DNA from: Collybia mongolica
Lineage: Eukaryota; Basidiomycota; Agaricomycetes; Agaricales; Clitocybaceae
DNA length: 64,000 nt
NCBI GenBank assembly: GCA_013420905.1
Contig: JAAXNY010000001.1
Location: forward strand, 6,634,001 to 6,698,000
Reading direction: 5' to 3'
Shown: positions 1 through 16,502 of the stretch, one piece after another
Numbering within the stretch: the first letter of the stretch is position 1
Layout of the letters: every line of letters begins with the position of its first letter
Notes under the pieces: generated by a model
What the model was told of the DNA's origin: nothing
Databases searched by the model: none
What the model saw: only the letters and a program-made list of their open reading frames with translations
Made by a program: the position numbers and the translations under genes

Positions 1-2428
1 GTCCGATCAAATGACACACCGCAAATTCCTTGAGAGTGTGCCTTTGACGAGGTGAAAAATCCTCTCGTGGGGCATCATCAATGACAGCCAATCTAAAAGT
101 TGCTGAGTCACACTGTCATATCAATACTGCAAACCATTGACGCTACTGACGTTCCAATGTTAAATCCGTCTTGTGTCCTCAGTGGAGCACCTGCGTAAAA
201 CCTGATATTCGGGTTACCAGTCACCAGCGGCTACAAGCAAGAGATATAAGAGTCCGAATCCACGACGCATTAGTTGAAGTCGTAACCGTACATTCTTCAC
301 AAACCGCCAATCATGATAGGTATCTAGTATAACCATTGGCTCGTCACCTCTGTTGTATTTATCAGCCCTGGGTCTGCAATATGGTGATTCGCAGAGTTGA
401 AAAAACTCACCGTTGCAAGATCGAATGAGCGCAGAACGCATGCATCCGTGTACAACTCGAAGCCTTAATACCCCCTAAGATTCCCACATGTTCAACAGGT
501 CAAAAGGATCATATCGTCAGTTTCGGGGTCAAACTCAACAACAAAAACAGAATCATTACATTCAGATTTAAACCACCTAGATTAATTCGAAGAGGAAGTG
601 TTTAACATCAACATTTTACAACTATATGTTTCGATGCTCACTGCTCGTTGCCATCAATTAGAGATATTATCACGCCCTTGGTGTTGAATACCAGCTTCGC
701 AAGGTGTGCTATTCGGTCGAAGTTAAGATCCGGTCCCGTATTCCAGATGTTAAATCTACCAAGTGTATAAGCTACTACAAAGTGTAGACAAGAAAACTGG
801 AACCCACTTATATAGCGCGCGCCTCCGCTCGGGCTCATCTGGTGGATTAGGAGGTGCCAGATAACCCAACTCACCGAACATCTGCTCCTCCTTCGCTGCG
901 CGTCCAGCCTTGACCGATGTAATACTTTCCGATGCTACTCTGCCTCCAGGGTATTTCGGTTCTCGGGGAGACGAGACAGGTAGAGGTGACGACGTTTGCC
1001 GTGTCAAGCATACTCGGCGCGGGAGCGCCGGTACAGATACCGTCCCCATCTCCGTCAGTGGAATAGCGGACCGGACAACAGTCGAAACGGAGGGCGAGGC
1101 CTCAGCAGTGTGTTTCTTAGTATCGACGTTCCCAAAGTAGTCTCCGTGCATCTCACTCAGGCTACTGCTATGATGTGAAGCGACTGCGGGGGCGGACGCA
1201 GGTGGAATACCAAGATAAGGAAGCGCAGATGACGACGCTCCCTCTTCTACGATAAATACCCCGCTGTCTTGATCGGTTGCCGTGCCTGTGACAGCTAAAT
1301 CTGCAGGGCTGCCCACGATGGGCGTCAGGCGCGCGGAACCCGCGCTCGGGTCTATAGTATGGGTATGACTAATCCCGTTGCTGTCAACGTCGGTTGTTCC
1401 ATGCCAGAAACTTGTGAGGCGAGGTTTGCGGCTGCCTCCAGGCGTTAAGAGGTGATCATGCTGAAAGTGTATCTCTGGGGGATGTGCACCGGGAACGGCC
1501 GCCATGACGCCACGCATGGGATCGGTCAATTCGTGTTCCGGGGAGGGGAGGGCGAGAGGTGAGATATCTACCCGCGCAGCCGCCCAACGCATGGTTGCAA
1601 CAGCTGTCTGGACGTCAGAGTTGGAATGGGCAGAAGATGATAACGTTTCTTGTGAGTGAATGGAGGTTGAGAACGAATTGCGCATGCGATGGTTGGGTAA
1701 AGGGAGCTTTATGGGTGCGGCAGGGCGGAATCGGTTAAGTGATAACGTGACGGACGGCGAGATTGATGCAGGCCCCCCAGGAGGCTCAGGCTTTGCAGGG
1801 TCGCCCGTGTTCAACTCGGGATTGTTTTGTGAAGCCTGGTAACTATCCGTGGCAGGCTTCTGGTGGGAAAGTGGTGTAGGAGCAGGATCTGAAGGAGAGG
1901 GAAAGAGCGAAACGACGTATGATCGGGGGGGGTTAGGTGTCTGGTGAGGGTCCCAACGTCCCGAGGCGTATGCACTGATAAATGTAGCCCAGTCACAATC
2001 CGACCGGTTCGTGACGAATGCACCCTCCGGAGGGACAAACTCTTCAATGTTCACATCAAAAGGTGACGACAGTGTCCCTAGTGCCCGGATTTGATTGTCT
2101 AGGTTTTTTCATGTCTAAAGGCCGAAAACCACTTACCTAATGGCGAATCATACTCGTCTTCGTCAACTGTTTGCATGCGATGAAACGACTCTGACTGCCT
2201 TGTCTTTGAATCGGGTGATATATATCGCAGTAGTTCCTGAGTTCCAGATGGTGAGCAAGGTAGTAGTGTTACGTCTTCTTTTGCTGGGGCAGTGGACGGA
2301 CGTGACATAGACTTGCGCAAAGGTCGTTTCAATGGACCGGATACGCCAATCCAGGGTATAGTGGGAGTTGTGGCTGGGATGCCATTCTGAGTGGAAGATG
2401 GTGCAGACGAGCTTCGCTCTATAGGCAT
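1..2428 (-). CDS. GAF-domain sensor protein, 3' end outside window (possible hybrid histidine kinase)
   Basis: Start ATG at 2428. Exon 1 (about 2137-2428) and exon 2 (about 808-2081) encode a long Ser/Pro-rich, disordered N-terminus of some 500 residues. It is followed by a GAF domain that I could splice through five more short exons: [20 protein letters not shown], an [16 protein letters not shown] strand, [38 protein letters not shown] and [20 protein letters not shown]. Each junction is GT..AG and restores the conserved GAF reading. GAF domains bind small molecules or chromophores. In fungi this subtype often precedes a histidine kinase or other signalling module, but whatever follows lies beyond base 1, so the output domain is unknown. 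The reading frame breaks at about base 15 where another intron probably starts. Confidence 0.8.
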
Positions 2429-3710
2429 GAGTGAATGAAGCCTTGAATATGGACCTTGTTCAGCTGCTCAACATGAGAACATGAATTCAAAGTTGTATAA
2501 ACGGAAAGACGGCAGGAATAGGAGTACAAAGCTTTGAAGAGTGAATTGTAATTTCCAACTTGTCCATCCCACTCGCTCCAGTCACCACCCTACCGGCATC
2601 AGCCGGTCAGCGGATCCGTGGGATTATGATGTCATTCAGCTAACGTGGCTGCCACCCAACTGATCAGAATATTTTATCATGACGTGTGATGTTAGAGAGA
2701 CATTTCGCGAACTTCTTTCGACCAAGGGTGTCTAGCCAAATCAAACCAGTATACTCGTCGAATACCTGTAGGCGGATCGCTTCCAGGTATGAATTTCTCT
2801 AAACGTAGCGGTCGAAAAGGGACACTAAATCGAGTAAATCGGCGCCCGATAGGGGAGACAAGAAAGCAACGACCATTCGTAACCTGATTATAGCTGACGG
2901 TTGTAGGGCAACCCGTATGAACGAACTTGAAGCTGGGGAAGGGAACAAGGACAGTGGCGATTGCCTGCAGTGTTAGGTTAAGGTTGGACTGGATAGCGAG
3001 ACGGATGTAAGTCAATCTATGGGGGTGAGACGATGGCAGCCTAACGCATACGATGGAATGACTAGCAAAGAGTGCTTAAAACGAAATAGGGGGACTAATG
3101 CCCTGAGTTGGTACGCTTCAATGCCAGTGGGGTTAAAGGGAGTATCACAGAATAAGCCACAGTCACACAAGACATGGCACTGCATGATATCCATTAAGCT
3201 GAGAAAGATGCCTCGAAAGATAGAGTGGGTGTCCAAATGTCAATTGATGACGTTAATACCTCACTATAGGGGAAGGGAGGTAGCTCCAAAGCAATGCAAT
3301 CGCATGATCCAACTCGGACAGACGGGGTAGCGCTTAGGCTTGCAAGCGATAGGACCCGTCTGTCCTTTGAGAATCTGGTAATGATTCTCCAGCTATAAAT
3401 GGAGAAAACAGATTGATATCGCAGTGTCACACCTGGCGGGGTTGCCACGTGCAAAATCATGATATTCAACAGGCCGTCAGTTCACACATCAAGGAAGGGG
3501 ATAACATACTCACTATTTATTTCATCTCAAGTGCGCTGTCTGGATCCCATTTTTGATTCTGAGTTCGCAGGGGCGAACGGCGATAACGAAACATCATCCT
3601 ACTTGCATTATCAAAAAAAAATTGAATCAAGCCAACTATATCAGGATATACATTAAGCCAATATGATTAGTGAAACAAGCTTTGGCCAATTGCAACATTA
3701 ATATTGTATA
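2429..3710. other. No recognisable gene
   Basis: 1.3 kb between the GAF gene start and the dolichol kinase stop. Several overlapping ORFs of 70-107 codons exist on both strands (for example 2692-3015 and 3194-3469, minus), but none gives a recognisable domain, and neighbouring frames are equally open. It holds the upstream region of the GAF gene and an AT-rich 3' flank of SEC59 with an A9 run near 3614. Confidence 0.5.
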
Positions 3711-6700
3711 CTATACATCCACGAGAACGAGCAAACTCCACATGAACAAAGGCAGGGTTAGATTGTCGTTCTGGTCAGACAAAGCCTCATAAACCGATGA
3801 TATGGCAACTACAGCAGTGTAGTAAGTTGTCTGTAGAGTGGCCCATGAGTACTCGGCGCCTTGAATATCTAGAATGACCGCTCACTGAGAATCCCTCCGC
3901 GAGCCCGCAAAGACGTAAAATCCAAGCACATACGACAATGGAGAGAGTAAAGGCAACACTTCCTTCAAGTGTTTTGGATGTAGAAGGTGACCAACGATGC
4001 ATACCAATGCGCTTCCCAACGATGGATGCCTGTGATGAGGAGTTAAGAGATAAGTTCCAAGCCTGCCATGTTACACATACCAAAGCATCCCCTACTCCTA
4101 GGGTCAGGATTCCCGTAAATTGAAGTAGTAGAGTCGGTCTGCGAACAAGTGTTGCCTCAGAAGAGATGGCCAAATAAGGAGTGATCCATACACACCCTTC
4201 AAGCCAAACAGAGCCAGCGCAGCCAGTCAACAGATAAAAGTGGCTCAAGATGGCTGTCCCACTATCCCTGTGATCCAGGAACTCGTTCATGAAGAGATGA
4301 ACAGCTGCCCCGAAGGGATAGATTGCAAAATATCGAACATATTCTGTGAATATGAAAAGGGCAAACGCGGCGCTAAAAGAAAGGTGCGCGAAAGCGGGCT
4401 AAAATCAAAGGCACCATGAGCTCTAGTACGTTCCACAGTCAGATGGCTACTGACGTCAAAGGCCACGCCAGGTATAAACATGATAACAGCAAGTGCATGA
4501 AAAAATTTTCTTCTTGCATTGAGACCCAGTGTCGGTACATGTTTGTCGGCCGCATCCAACAGATCCGTGGCGACGTTGGAAACGTTTGCACCATTAGGAA
4601 GGTTAGGCAATGTCGGCAAATTTGGCAGGTTTGAAAAGGTCATGCCTAGTGTTCCCGCACCTCCAGAATTGGGTGATGGGGGAGCGACTGAAGTGACATT
4701 CGACTCTGGTGAAGGGTTGGCTGGAACATCAAGCACCCCAGGGACTATCGAGTTCTCGCCACTAGCATTCATAGGGCGATATCGCCTCGACCTAGCTAGC
4801 TGGCGGTTCCATCCAGCCACGCTCAGGCAGCCAAGCGATGCCCAATATGTTAACAACGCTGGGCGGCTCCATTTCCTCCTGCCTTCTAGTATCCAAAAGA
4901 TAACCCATAACCAAGGGTCTCGTTTGCCTAGACACCAGCGGGTCCACATTCCTATGAGTCCACCCACGATGAGAAATGTACCGATATAGAAGCCAAGGGC
5001 AAGGTAACGACGGTTGCGCTGCTTGTCCTGAGGAAATCGTAGTCGCCGTGCGGGCCTCTGAGCAATATGGCGGGAGAGAACGAGAAACGGGGCCAGGAGG
5101 ATTCCAGTCAAAAATGAGCCTGCGATTAATGCCATTTGAAAGATGAGGAGTGGGGTGGGAAGGCGGTAAGTTTTGATGAAGGGGGTGGTTATAGGCCAGA
5201 TCTGTTTTGTATTATAACCGTGAGATAGGTCTATGACTTGCCAAACCGTGCATATTTACCCTGGCAATAGTGAAATTTAGGAACTCCATACATAAAGCAG
5301 TGCCACCGTAACAGACGAGGGCGAGCTCTCCAAGTGTGAAACCGCGATGAGCGAGGCGTATCGCCATATACAGTGCAAATTGATAGAACAAAGCTGCAAA
5401 GACCATTTCTAAATAACTTAAATCTGCGGGACCCAATCAGAAAGAGAAAAAAAGGGTAATGAGTGAATATTACATACGCTGCCAGATGCCGATTTCCCGT
5501 AGTCGTAACAATCCTTTGATACCCAGTGCTCCGATGCTCACGCCAAAAGCGAATACAATAAAGTACCATGACCTTAGACCCTCGCTACGAGGAACTGATG
5601 CGCGTTCTCCTTCGGGAGTGTTTCCAGACTTACGAGCTCTTGCCTCCAACCACCAGGAGGCACATACATGTACTAATAAAATTGTCGAGCAAAATGTTCC
5701 GAGGTTGACCAGGCTGTAGCGAGATAATACAAGGGCCTCGAGAGTTGAGTGTTGCCTGTGAGGTCCAAAAAGTTCAGCAGGAGCTTCTATTCGCCATCCT
5801 TTGGGTAAAAGATTTTTGTGAGCAGACAAGCCGGCCGAAAGTCGGAGTGCAGCGACCAATAATCCCGACGCAATAAGTGGTCCCAAAAGTAATCCTGTAA
5901 ATACTCCGTCATCCAAAGACTCCCTTTACATGGAAATCAGATGTTTGTTGCATTTAGTGAAAGGTAGTACATACCTATAATTTTTGGGCACAGACATCCA
6001 GATGAAACCAAAATCAGTTTTACGTGGGGACGTCGCGGCATTACTCCGTCTAGTATCTCGCATATCAGGGGGCCGAAGGGAAGACGAAAAAGCTTGTTTA
6101 GTTGATGAGGTTGTATGAGATACCGATTTGAGGTTTGATAGTGAGGTATGCGTCCATAAACTATAGAAGACAGTGGCAGCACTGAGGAGATGAAGCTCTA
6201 TGATGATTTCAGTTATCGTTCAAGATTGTAACAAGCCAAGCGACTTTACCTGTGACGGTCCATTGATTGTATCCCAGATACCCATGGGGTGGTAAATTCG
6301 AAATCGCCCAGGAAGCCAAAAGGATAGCTCCCAGCAAAACCCATGATTCCCCGCACTTTCTGGAGTCAGCGGAGAAAGTCCATGCCCATGCAGTGGGCAG
6401 GAAGCGCAACCGAAATTCGATTAAACCAGGGAAGATAATCATTGGTCCAGCCTTCACTGCTCTGCTTCGCGTGGGGCGAGAGACAGCAGGTGACAAGTGT
6501 CTGTGTGGTGCTGTCTTGGAAGCATTGGAAGCTTTAATAGCTGGAGACCGCGATCTAGTGAAAGATGATCGTGGACCCAGGCCGCTCGTTGAGTCACCGG
6601 AGGATGGTGCATTAGGACTAGAGCGTTTTGGTATCGATGATGGGGAGTTTCTTGTCAGATTACCGTTTGGGGAGTTCTTCAGCCCGTTTTGCGAGAATGC

Positions 6701-7058
6701 TCTGCCACGAAATGAAGTCCCCCCTTCGTCTTCAGTCTCTGAGTCGTCAGAGCTGCTTCGCGACCCCGGACTGCGGATGGTGAGGTACGCAGACATGGAG
6801 ATCGTGAGTAACATACCTTGAGGATCCAGCCTGATAACTCGTGCTCCAGTCAAGGTTCGTAGTCGGCGAAGGTAGAGTAGGGCGCGTCGTTCCACTACTT
6901 GTCGAATTCAGCCGCCGGCGAATGCCTCCAAGTCGTCCGCCTTGCACCTGTCTTCGAGCGAAGTCGTTGCGTCCTACACCTGCCCTGGACGACGGAGGCG
7001 AAGGAGAAGAGCGTGAACGAGGCAGTTTGGCGGATTTTAAAGGGCCGCGGATAAATCC
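3711..7058 (-). CDS. SEC59: Dolichol kinase
   Basis: Phosphorylates dolichol with CTP in the ER membrane, supplying dolichyl phosphate for N-glycosylation, O-mannosylation and GPI anchors. A Ser-rich N-terminal stretch is followed by many hydrophobic helices (for example MAIRLAHRGFTLGELALV near 5340), then the family core: LGLNARRKFFHALAV (about 4480) and LGVGDALASIVGKRIG (about 4050, spliced over a 50-nt intron) followed by RWSPSTSKTLEGSVAFT. The true C-terminus, EALSDQNDNLTLPLFMWS with stop TAG at 3711-3713, lies in another frame after an odd junction near 3880 (see findings). The 5' end is unresolved: the first coding frame is open back to 7058 but has no ATG, so a short upstream exon is likely. 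It is divergent from UNG. Confidence 0.9.
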
Positions 7059-7269
7059 TTAACTTTATGGGCACCGAGTTGTGTTCTCCGTCAAACGACT
7101 CGAAGAGACGATCACACCACTGCTGCATCATGTGACTACTTGCTTGTGTATGTTTCGAGTATGCCTATTTCGGTTAGTACTGAAGTCAAAGCCAAAATGT
7201 ATGTAAAGCTCATTTACGCGTTCAGAGGTGCCACGACGCGTTTTTCTCTTCATTTTGTTGTTCCTCATC

Positions 7270-8907
7270 ATGCAAGATACCGTGTATCTTGAGGATGTTG
7301 AGTCGGCCCACGAGCTTCCAGCACCGGAGAACAAAAATGCACCATCTCTTGCCGCGCCATCTGTGACGAAAGGTGACTCAACAACGACAGTAACTGCAGT
7401 CAAACGTCAAAGAACTCTGGTCGACATGTTCTCTGGCTCTCAAGGAAACGCCTCGTCAGAACCATCAGTAAAGAAACTGAAGCTTTCGGGGTCCACCAGT
7501 TCCATTACTTCTGGCTCTGCGTCGCGCACGAAAGTCTCCGGCGTCCAAAAGTTAAACGCTATTGCATTCTCTTTATCTGCATTCCAAGAATCTCTGTCGG
7601 CTGAGGAGAAGGAATACTTGAGACTCGAGTGCGAAGTTATGGGCAAGAGCTGGTACGTAAACCGCAAACTGTTCAAGGGCTGACTTTTCATTTACCTGCC
7701 TCATCATATGAACTTTATAGGCTCAAAATACTCAAGGACGAGATCAGGAAACCATATTTTATTTCTTTGAAAAAGTTCTTGGGGACAGAGGGCGTGCGCG
7801 GATCCGATGATACCCCCAAATCCGTCAAAGTTTACCCCAGTCGTAAGTTCCGCTGGTCATCTATATCGCCAGATGTCATAAGGCTATCGTCCTACAGCGG
7901 CAAATATTTATGCATGGTCAAACACACCCTTGGGGAAGGTCAAAGTCGTCATCCTTGGTCAGGGTAAGTCACATTTTAGATCGGACCCTTTGCGCGCCCA
8001 AAGGTTGCTTCCTGACCTTCTATGTAGACCCTTATCATGGTCGTGGACAAGCACATGGTACGCAGTTGCTCCGGCAAATTCTTAAGCGCCCACTATTGAC
8101 ATCGTTGATACTTCAAGGACTTTGTTTTTCCGTACCAATAGGTGTCCCCGTCCCACCTTCCCTGAGGAATGTGAGTTGTTTCGAATTGGTTCGAGATAAA
8201 TTGGATTTTGCCCTGCTGACTATTCGTTCCCCATTCCTTTCGTTGGAAACATAGATCTATGCTGAGCTCAAGGCGGAGTATCCGGAGTTCGAACCCCCCA
8301 AACATGGGTAATTTAGTAACCAGACACGTTCCCAACCATCACCCTCACAGTGTACTCTTAGGAACCTGACCGCCTGGGCATCTAATGGCGTGCTGATGCT
8401 AAATACCTGCCTCACTGTCCGAGCAGGCGATGCAGGGTCGCACTCAAACAAGGGATGGGAGGAATTCACTGACAGGGTCGTTGATGTTGTCGACAAATAT
8501 GGGGGAGCTAACCTTCCAACCGCGGGGGGATCTGAGAGCACCGGCATTGGCCGGGGAGTGGTTTTCCTTGCGTGGGGCGCCTGGGCAGGAAAGAGAGTCG
8601 CCAAGTTGGGAAAGGTCAGCTGTGCCCGAGATGTTCCGTTCCCCACTCAATTGACACCCTTGTGTTGTCAGGGAAAACACCTCATTCTTACAAGTCCCGT
8701 GAGTTTTTTTCTGGGCTTATGCTGATTGCAAGGTGCCTTGAACGATTATCTTCCCTTTAGCATCCTTCACCTTTCTCGGCGCATCGTGGTTTCCTGGGCA
8801 ACGGGCATTTCAAAGCTGCGAACGAGTGGCTTGAAGCGAAGTACGGCAAGGAAGGAATGGTTGATTGGTGTGCTCTCGATGTCGAGGCCAACCTAACCAA
8901 GGAGTAA
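7270..8907 (+). CDS. UNG1: Uracil-DNA glycosylase
   Basis: Removes uracil from DNA as the first step of base-excision repair, in nucleus and mitochondria. Nine exons sum to 1134 nt (377 codons plus stop): 7270-7652, 7721-7842, 7898-7963, 8028-8057, 8118-8170, 8255-8307, 8362-8614, 8672-8698, 8761-8907. The catalytic water-activating motif GQDPYHG is split by the third intron. The second motif [11 protein letters not shown] opens the last exon, and between them lie [14 protein letters not shown] and [15 protein letters not shown]. The N-terminus is disordered and carries a PCNA-type motif, Q47-RT-L50-VD-M53-F54, as in human UNG2. The chosen ATG is the first in frame; a longer GTG-initiated frame upstream is not used. 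Confidence 0.96.
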
Positions 8908-9363
8908 TTTTGAGTTTTTAACAACCTGGAAACTTTTGCTTGTATATACTTAGACAGCTCTCAATAATTTTGATTGATTGATTAGCCTCGGCTCACGATA
9001 ACCCGAATATGAGGTCACCGGCAATCAACACGTGTGTTAAAAAGGGGTTTAAGTATGATGTCTCATAAAAATGTGCCTCTCTTGCGCGCCACAGATCCGT
9101 TCTGCCAGGGTTCTGCATGTCAACATCATGTTTGAGGAGAAACTTTGGCCTCATAACAATTAGCCCTCTTCAGAGGGGCTGAACTCCCAAATATTAGAAT
9201 TGTAAAGTAGATAGTAGTAGTGCTGCTCGTACATTTCTAGGTATATAGTGGAAGAGGAATACAATAGCGATACAACTTGTTCTGCAGTCGTAGGCTCGTA
9301 CGGCCCGATTTACGGTATGGATTAGTCCAATTACTAGAAATATGGGTACAGGGAAAACTGCCG
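8908..9363. other. Convergent 3' flanks of UNG1 and the bZIP gene
   Basis: 456 bp holding the 3' ends of two convergent genes. No ORF or structured RNA was recognised; AT-rich stretches near 8930-8990 could serve as 3'-end signals. Confidence 0.5.
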
Positions 9364-10447
9364 TCAAGGCATGGAATTTATACGTCCATCGGGGCCGTAT
9401 GCGACTCGATAAGTATGCTGGTCATTGTTGTCCCCATGCACGCGATGCATGTCGGTTTGTCGTATATTTTGGTGGTGCTGAGCGGGGTTCGGGAGATGTG
9501 GAAAGCCCTGCCCAATGGTATACCCTTGAGAGTCAGTGAGAGCGCGCCGGTGGGTATACGACATGGAGGACTCGGGCCGTTGGGTGGAGTGGTTGTGTGA
9601 GTGCACGGGGGTGGCCGGAGGAGGAGGAGGGCTATGCATATTTGGGTCATGGGTATGGTATGATGTCTGCGGGTAGGAATAATGGGACCGAGGGAGTTCT
9701 TCCCGCATATCACTCCCTCCGCGCATGACGAAGCTTGCACTGCTGTAAGAATTCCCCAGGGGTCGATCGGTAGAGTGAGAGTAGCTGGCCGGCGATGCTA
9801 AGTACATGCCACTGGCCGAGGAAAGGGAATTTCGAGATGAAGATGGCAACGAGTTCGGATATGATCCATACTGCATCGCTTTGGAGGGTACTGGTGCTGC
9901 CATGGGAGCAGTCATAGAAGCAATGTGGTAAGGAGACTCTGATGAGCTCGCAATCTCTGAGTTATGATCAGGCATCATCAGTGCGCCGTCCCACGACTCA
10001 GTGCTAATGACCTGCATCGGTCGTGAAGACACATTTGCCATGGCTGATGGGGAAAGAGAACCTGTGCGAGTTGATGAGGAATCCGCGGCGGACGACTCTG
10101 AGTCGCGGCTGGAAAACAAGTCCAAGAGGTTGGGGACAGTAGCGTCGAATGATTTGGGTTTATCCTTGCCCGTAGGGCCCTTACCCAATGGTGGTCGATC
10201 GTCGGGGGGCCACCCCACCATTTTTCTGAGACGGGCATTTTCAGCCTCGAGTTCCGAAACCCTCTGTTCTAAAGCCTATTTGCAAAGATAAGGGGAAAAA
10301 AAATGCAATTAATATAAATTTCACATAGAGCGCGATTGGCCTTACCAGCAGGTGAGCAGCGCGTCGAGCGCGAAAAGCTCTTTGGACATCTCTGGCACGG
10401 TTGGGCGGAAGGTTGTCGTTCCTTTTACGTCCACGCTTCGACGACAT
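9364..10447 (-). CDS. bZIP transcription factor
   Basis: Nuclear DNA-binding protein. Exon 1 (10346-10447, start ATG 10447) carries the basic region: GRKRNDNLPPNRARDVQRAF then RARRAAHLL. After a 70-nt intron, exon 2 (9364-10275) continues with the leucine zipper ALEQRVSELEAENARLRKMV, giving regular heptads. The remaining ~280 residues are Ser/Pro/His-rich and disordered, with a PPPPP run. The basic region has N..A..VQ.AFR rather than the N..AA..CR of Gcn4, which recalls the fungal AP-1/YAP class (NRAAQRAFR), though the usual C-terminal Cys-rich redox domain is not seen. Targets are unknown. The exon 2 frame ends at TGA 9364-9366. Confidence 0.9.
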
Positions 10448-11059
10448 CGAGGAATGCGGAGGGGGACGTGAGTTGTTTACGGAGCACTCGAGCAAGCCGT
10501 ATAAATGGACCTCCGACTCAAAGTTATCATCGGGAAGATCGAATCTTATTTTGTCCTATTCTGGATGGGTGATCGGGACCGACCCAATTTTGGTGTGAGC
10601 ACCCCAAGACGACCCTGATTTTTGCAACTCAAGCTTGCCGCCTGGCAAACCTGTACATTATAAGCACCTTGTGTTGTGTGGCCAGTATATGTTGTGTTTC
10701 GCAGAAAGGCGCAAACCGTTATGTCCGCCTGAGAAACGACCCTCAAGTCGCCAACGCCCCCCCTTCTTTCTTTTTCGGCACCGTTACCATACATGTGCTG
10801 ATCGAGACCACAATGATCTCAAAAGTATGTCTCAGAAGTGAATGTGAGCGACTCCTATCACAACTCTCATATCTCTCACTTGTGACTGAAGATCAAACCA
10901 CCCAGATCTTACACGATCGTCTTGCTGAAAGCACTGACTGCAACATCTCAGCCGCAATACCTTTCTACTCAGTCTCATTAAACTAGATATACATCGTGTC
11001 ACGAGTGACTATAATCCAAAACGTACCCGCGAGGCACCACTTTTCCGAACATCCTCACA
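10448..11059. other. bZIP upstream region and SSL2 3' flank
   Basis: 612 bp without a supported gene. ORFs here overlap on both strands and show no domain. It should contain the promoter of the bZIP gene, which runs leftward from 10447. Confidence 0.5.
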
Positions 11060-14433
<3,374 letters not shown>

Positions 14434-14657
14434 CGCTTTCTCCAGGTCGCGTAAAAAGGTTGGCCGTTCTGACGGAGGAGCGGGACGACAAGTCAAAAGC
14501 AATTTCGGGACCGACCTTGCGTTTGTAAGCATTTTTCAAGCGGAGTTAGAAATTGAGGGCATTGTTGATGCGTCAAACTTTGCTGGTTTCTCTCTCACCA
14601 TCATCATCGTTCAAGCACGCTTTTCGCTTTACTACGTATCATTTCTTGGTTAATACA

Positions 14658-16502
14658 ATGTGGAGACCTGCTACTCGTCAAATTACCGGCACAAACGATG
14701 GTGTGCAACATTTCCTGTATTTCGTGATTTTATATCTCATCTCATCCTTTCCAGTTCCCCTTGGACAGCGACGTCGGTTTGGTCCAGCCCCCGCCGAAGA
14801 AACAGCCCCTCCCCAGCTCGCCCAACCTTCCCCATCAGCCTACCCTCGGACTCATCACGACGACAGTCCTGGAAAACGGGGTCGAGAGGAATCTCCAAGC
14901 AACGGAGACCCGAAAAGTAAGCCTGAAATCAATACATGACCTTGCATGGCCTTTCCTTTCCGCGTTATCTCAGTTAACTTCATGATCATTTATCTGGAGA
15001 CTTCTCGCCGCCTTGACGGTGTTTTGACATGAATAGCTTCCGACTACATCAATTAATACTGACCATTATACTAACCCTAACCCATTGCTGTTTGCTGCTT
15101 ACCTCAGTTGATCCTAATGCCCCTCGAAAGCGTCGCAGTCGTTGGGGAGATGCTAAGACTGATATTCCTGGTCTGCCGACCGCCATCTCTGCTGCCGGCG
15201 TTTCTCAGGCTCAGCTCGACAACTACGCGATACACCTTCGCTTGGAAGAAATCAATCGCAAGCTTAGGTTGAACGATTTTATTCCTCCCGAGCGTGAACG
15301 GTACGCTTCCTTCACGCCTTTAAATGTTGCGTATACTTACACGTCGCAGATCTGCTTCACCACCACCGACCTACGACGCTCATGGTCGACGGACAAACAC
15401 CCGTGAAGTTCGATATCGCAAGAAACTCGAAGACGAGCGTATCAGACTTGTTGATCGGGCCATGAAGAACGATCCTAACTTTCGTCCTCCCGTTGAATAC
15501 CATCAGCAGAAACGTTCTCAGCGACCCTCAGATAAAGTCTACATTCCTGTCAAAGAATTTCCCGAAATCAATTTCTTCGGTTTACTCGTCGGGCCTCGTG
15601 GTAACAGTTTGAAGAAGATGGAACGCGAAAGTGGCGCAAAGATCAGCATTCGAGGCAAAGGGAGTGTCAAGGAAGGCAAAGCTCGACCAGATCAGTTTGC
15701 GGACGATGCCGAGGAAGATCTTCATTGTCTTGTATTGGCTGAAACTGAAGAAAAGGTGGCTGCATGTGTGAAGATGATTAACCGTGTTATTGAAACCGTT
15801 AGTACCCCTCTTTCACATGAGAGCATCATTAACGCCGTTACATAGGCGGCTTCCACACCCGAAGGTCAGAATGACCATAAACGCAACCAGCTTCGGGAGC
15901 TTGCAGCCCTCAATGGGACCCTTCGAGATGATGAGAACCAAATTTGCCAAAACTGTGGTGGAGTTGGTCACCGCAAATACGATTGTCCTGAACAGAAGAA
16001 CTTTACTGCTAACATCATTTGTCGTGTTTGCGGCAGTGCTGGACACATGGCTCGCGATTGCACTGTCAATAAGGACCCCAATGCACCTATGCCTCTCGGT
16101 GGACCATCACCACCTCAAATGAACAGGAATGGATTCGATTCGGAGTATGCCAGCCTGATGGCAGAACTCGGGGAAGGGGCTGGTGGGCCTACGGCCGATC
16201 CTAGTAAGGCGTGGGCTGGGCCGAGCATGGGACATGATATTACTGCAGGTGGTTCGAACATCCCTCCTTGGCGTCGACCGGAATCTTGGCTGCAGCCTAA
16301 CACTCAACAGCCGCAGCAGGGTGGTTATCGTCCTCCTCAACCCGGATACGGAGCTGGCTATGGTGGCCCCTCCGCGGCGGGGTATGGAGCAGGTGGCGGG
16401 CAGTGGGCAGGTTATCAACAAGGCGCCAGCTACCAACAACCTCAAGACTACAATTACGCATCATACTATCAAGGCCAATATGCGCAGCAACAGACCAGCT
16501 AA
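14658..16502 (+). CDS. BBP/SF1: Branchpoint-binding protein (splicing factor 1)
   Basis: Binds the intron branch-point sequence in the early spliceosome (MSL5 in yeast). Five exons sum to 1503 nt, 500 residues: 14658-14700, 14755-14916, 15108-15300, 15350-15797, 15846-16502. Domains in order: a U2AF-binding ULM region with KRRSRWGD (about residue 75); the coiled-coil helix [18 protein letters not shown]; a KH-QUA2 domain with [20 protein letters not shown] and [14 protein letters not shown]; two CCHC zinc knuckles, [14 protein letters not shown] and [14 protein letters not shown]; and a Pro/Gly/Gln/Tyr-rich tail. Intron 2 contains a short (CTAACC)2-like tract at 15071-15083 that doubles as a possible branch site. 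Confidence 0.96.

Noticed and set aside
7228..7269. Longer UNG1 N-terminus from GTG 7228
   Set aside because: Non-ATG start; the first in-frame ATG at 7270 leaves a normal-sized protein.
15071..15083. Telomere-like CTAACCCTAACCC
   Set aside because: Only two units, inside an SF1/BBP intron at the expected branch-site position; not an interstitial telomere. Similar short TTAGGG/TTAACC tracts at 34187 and 27826 are also intronic.
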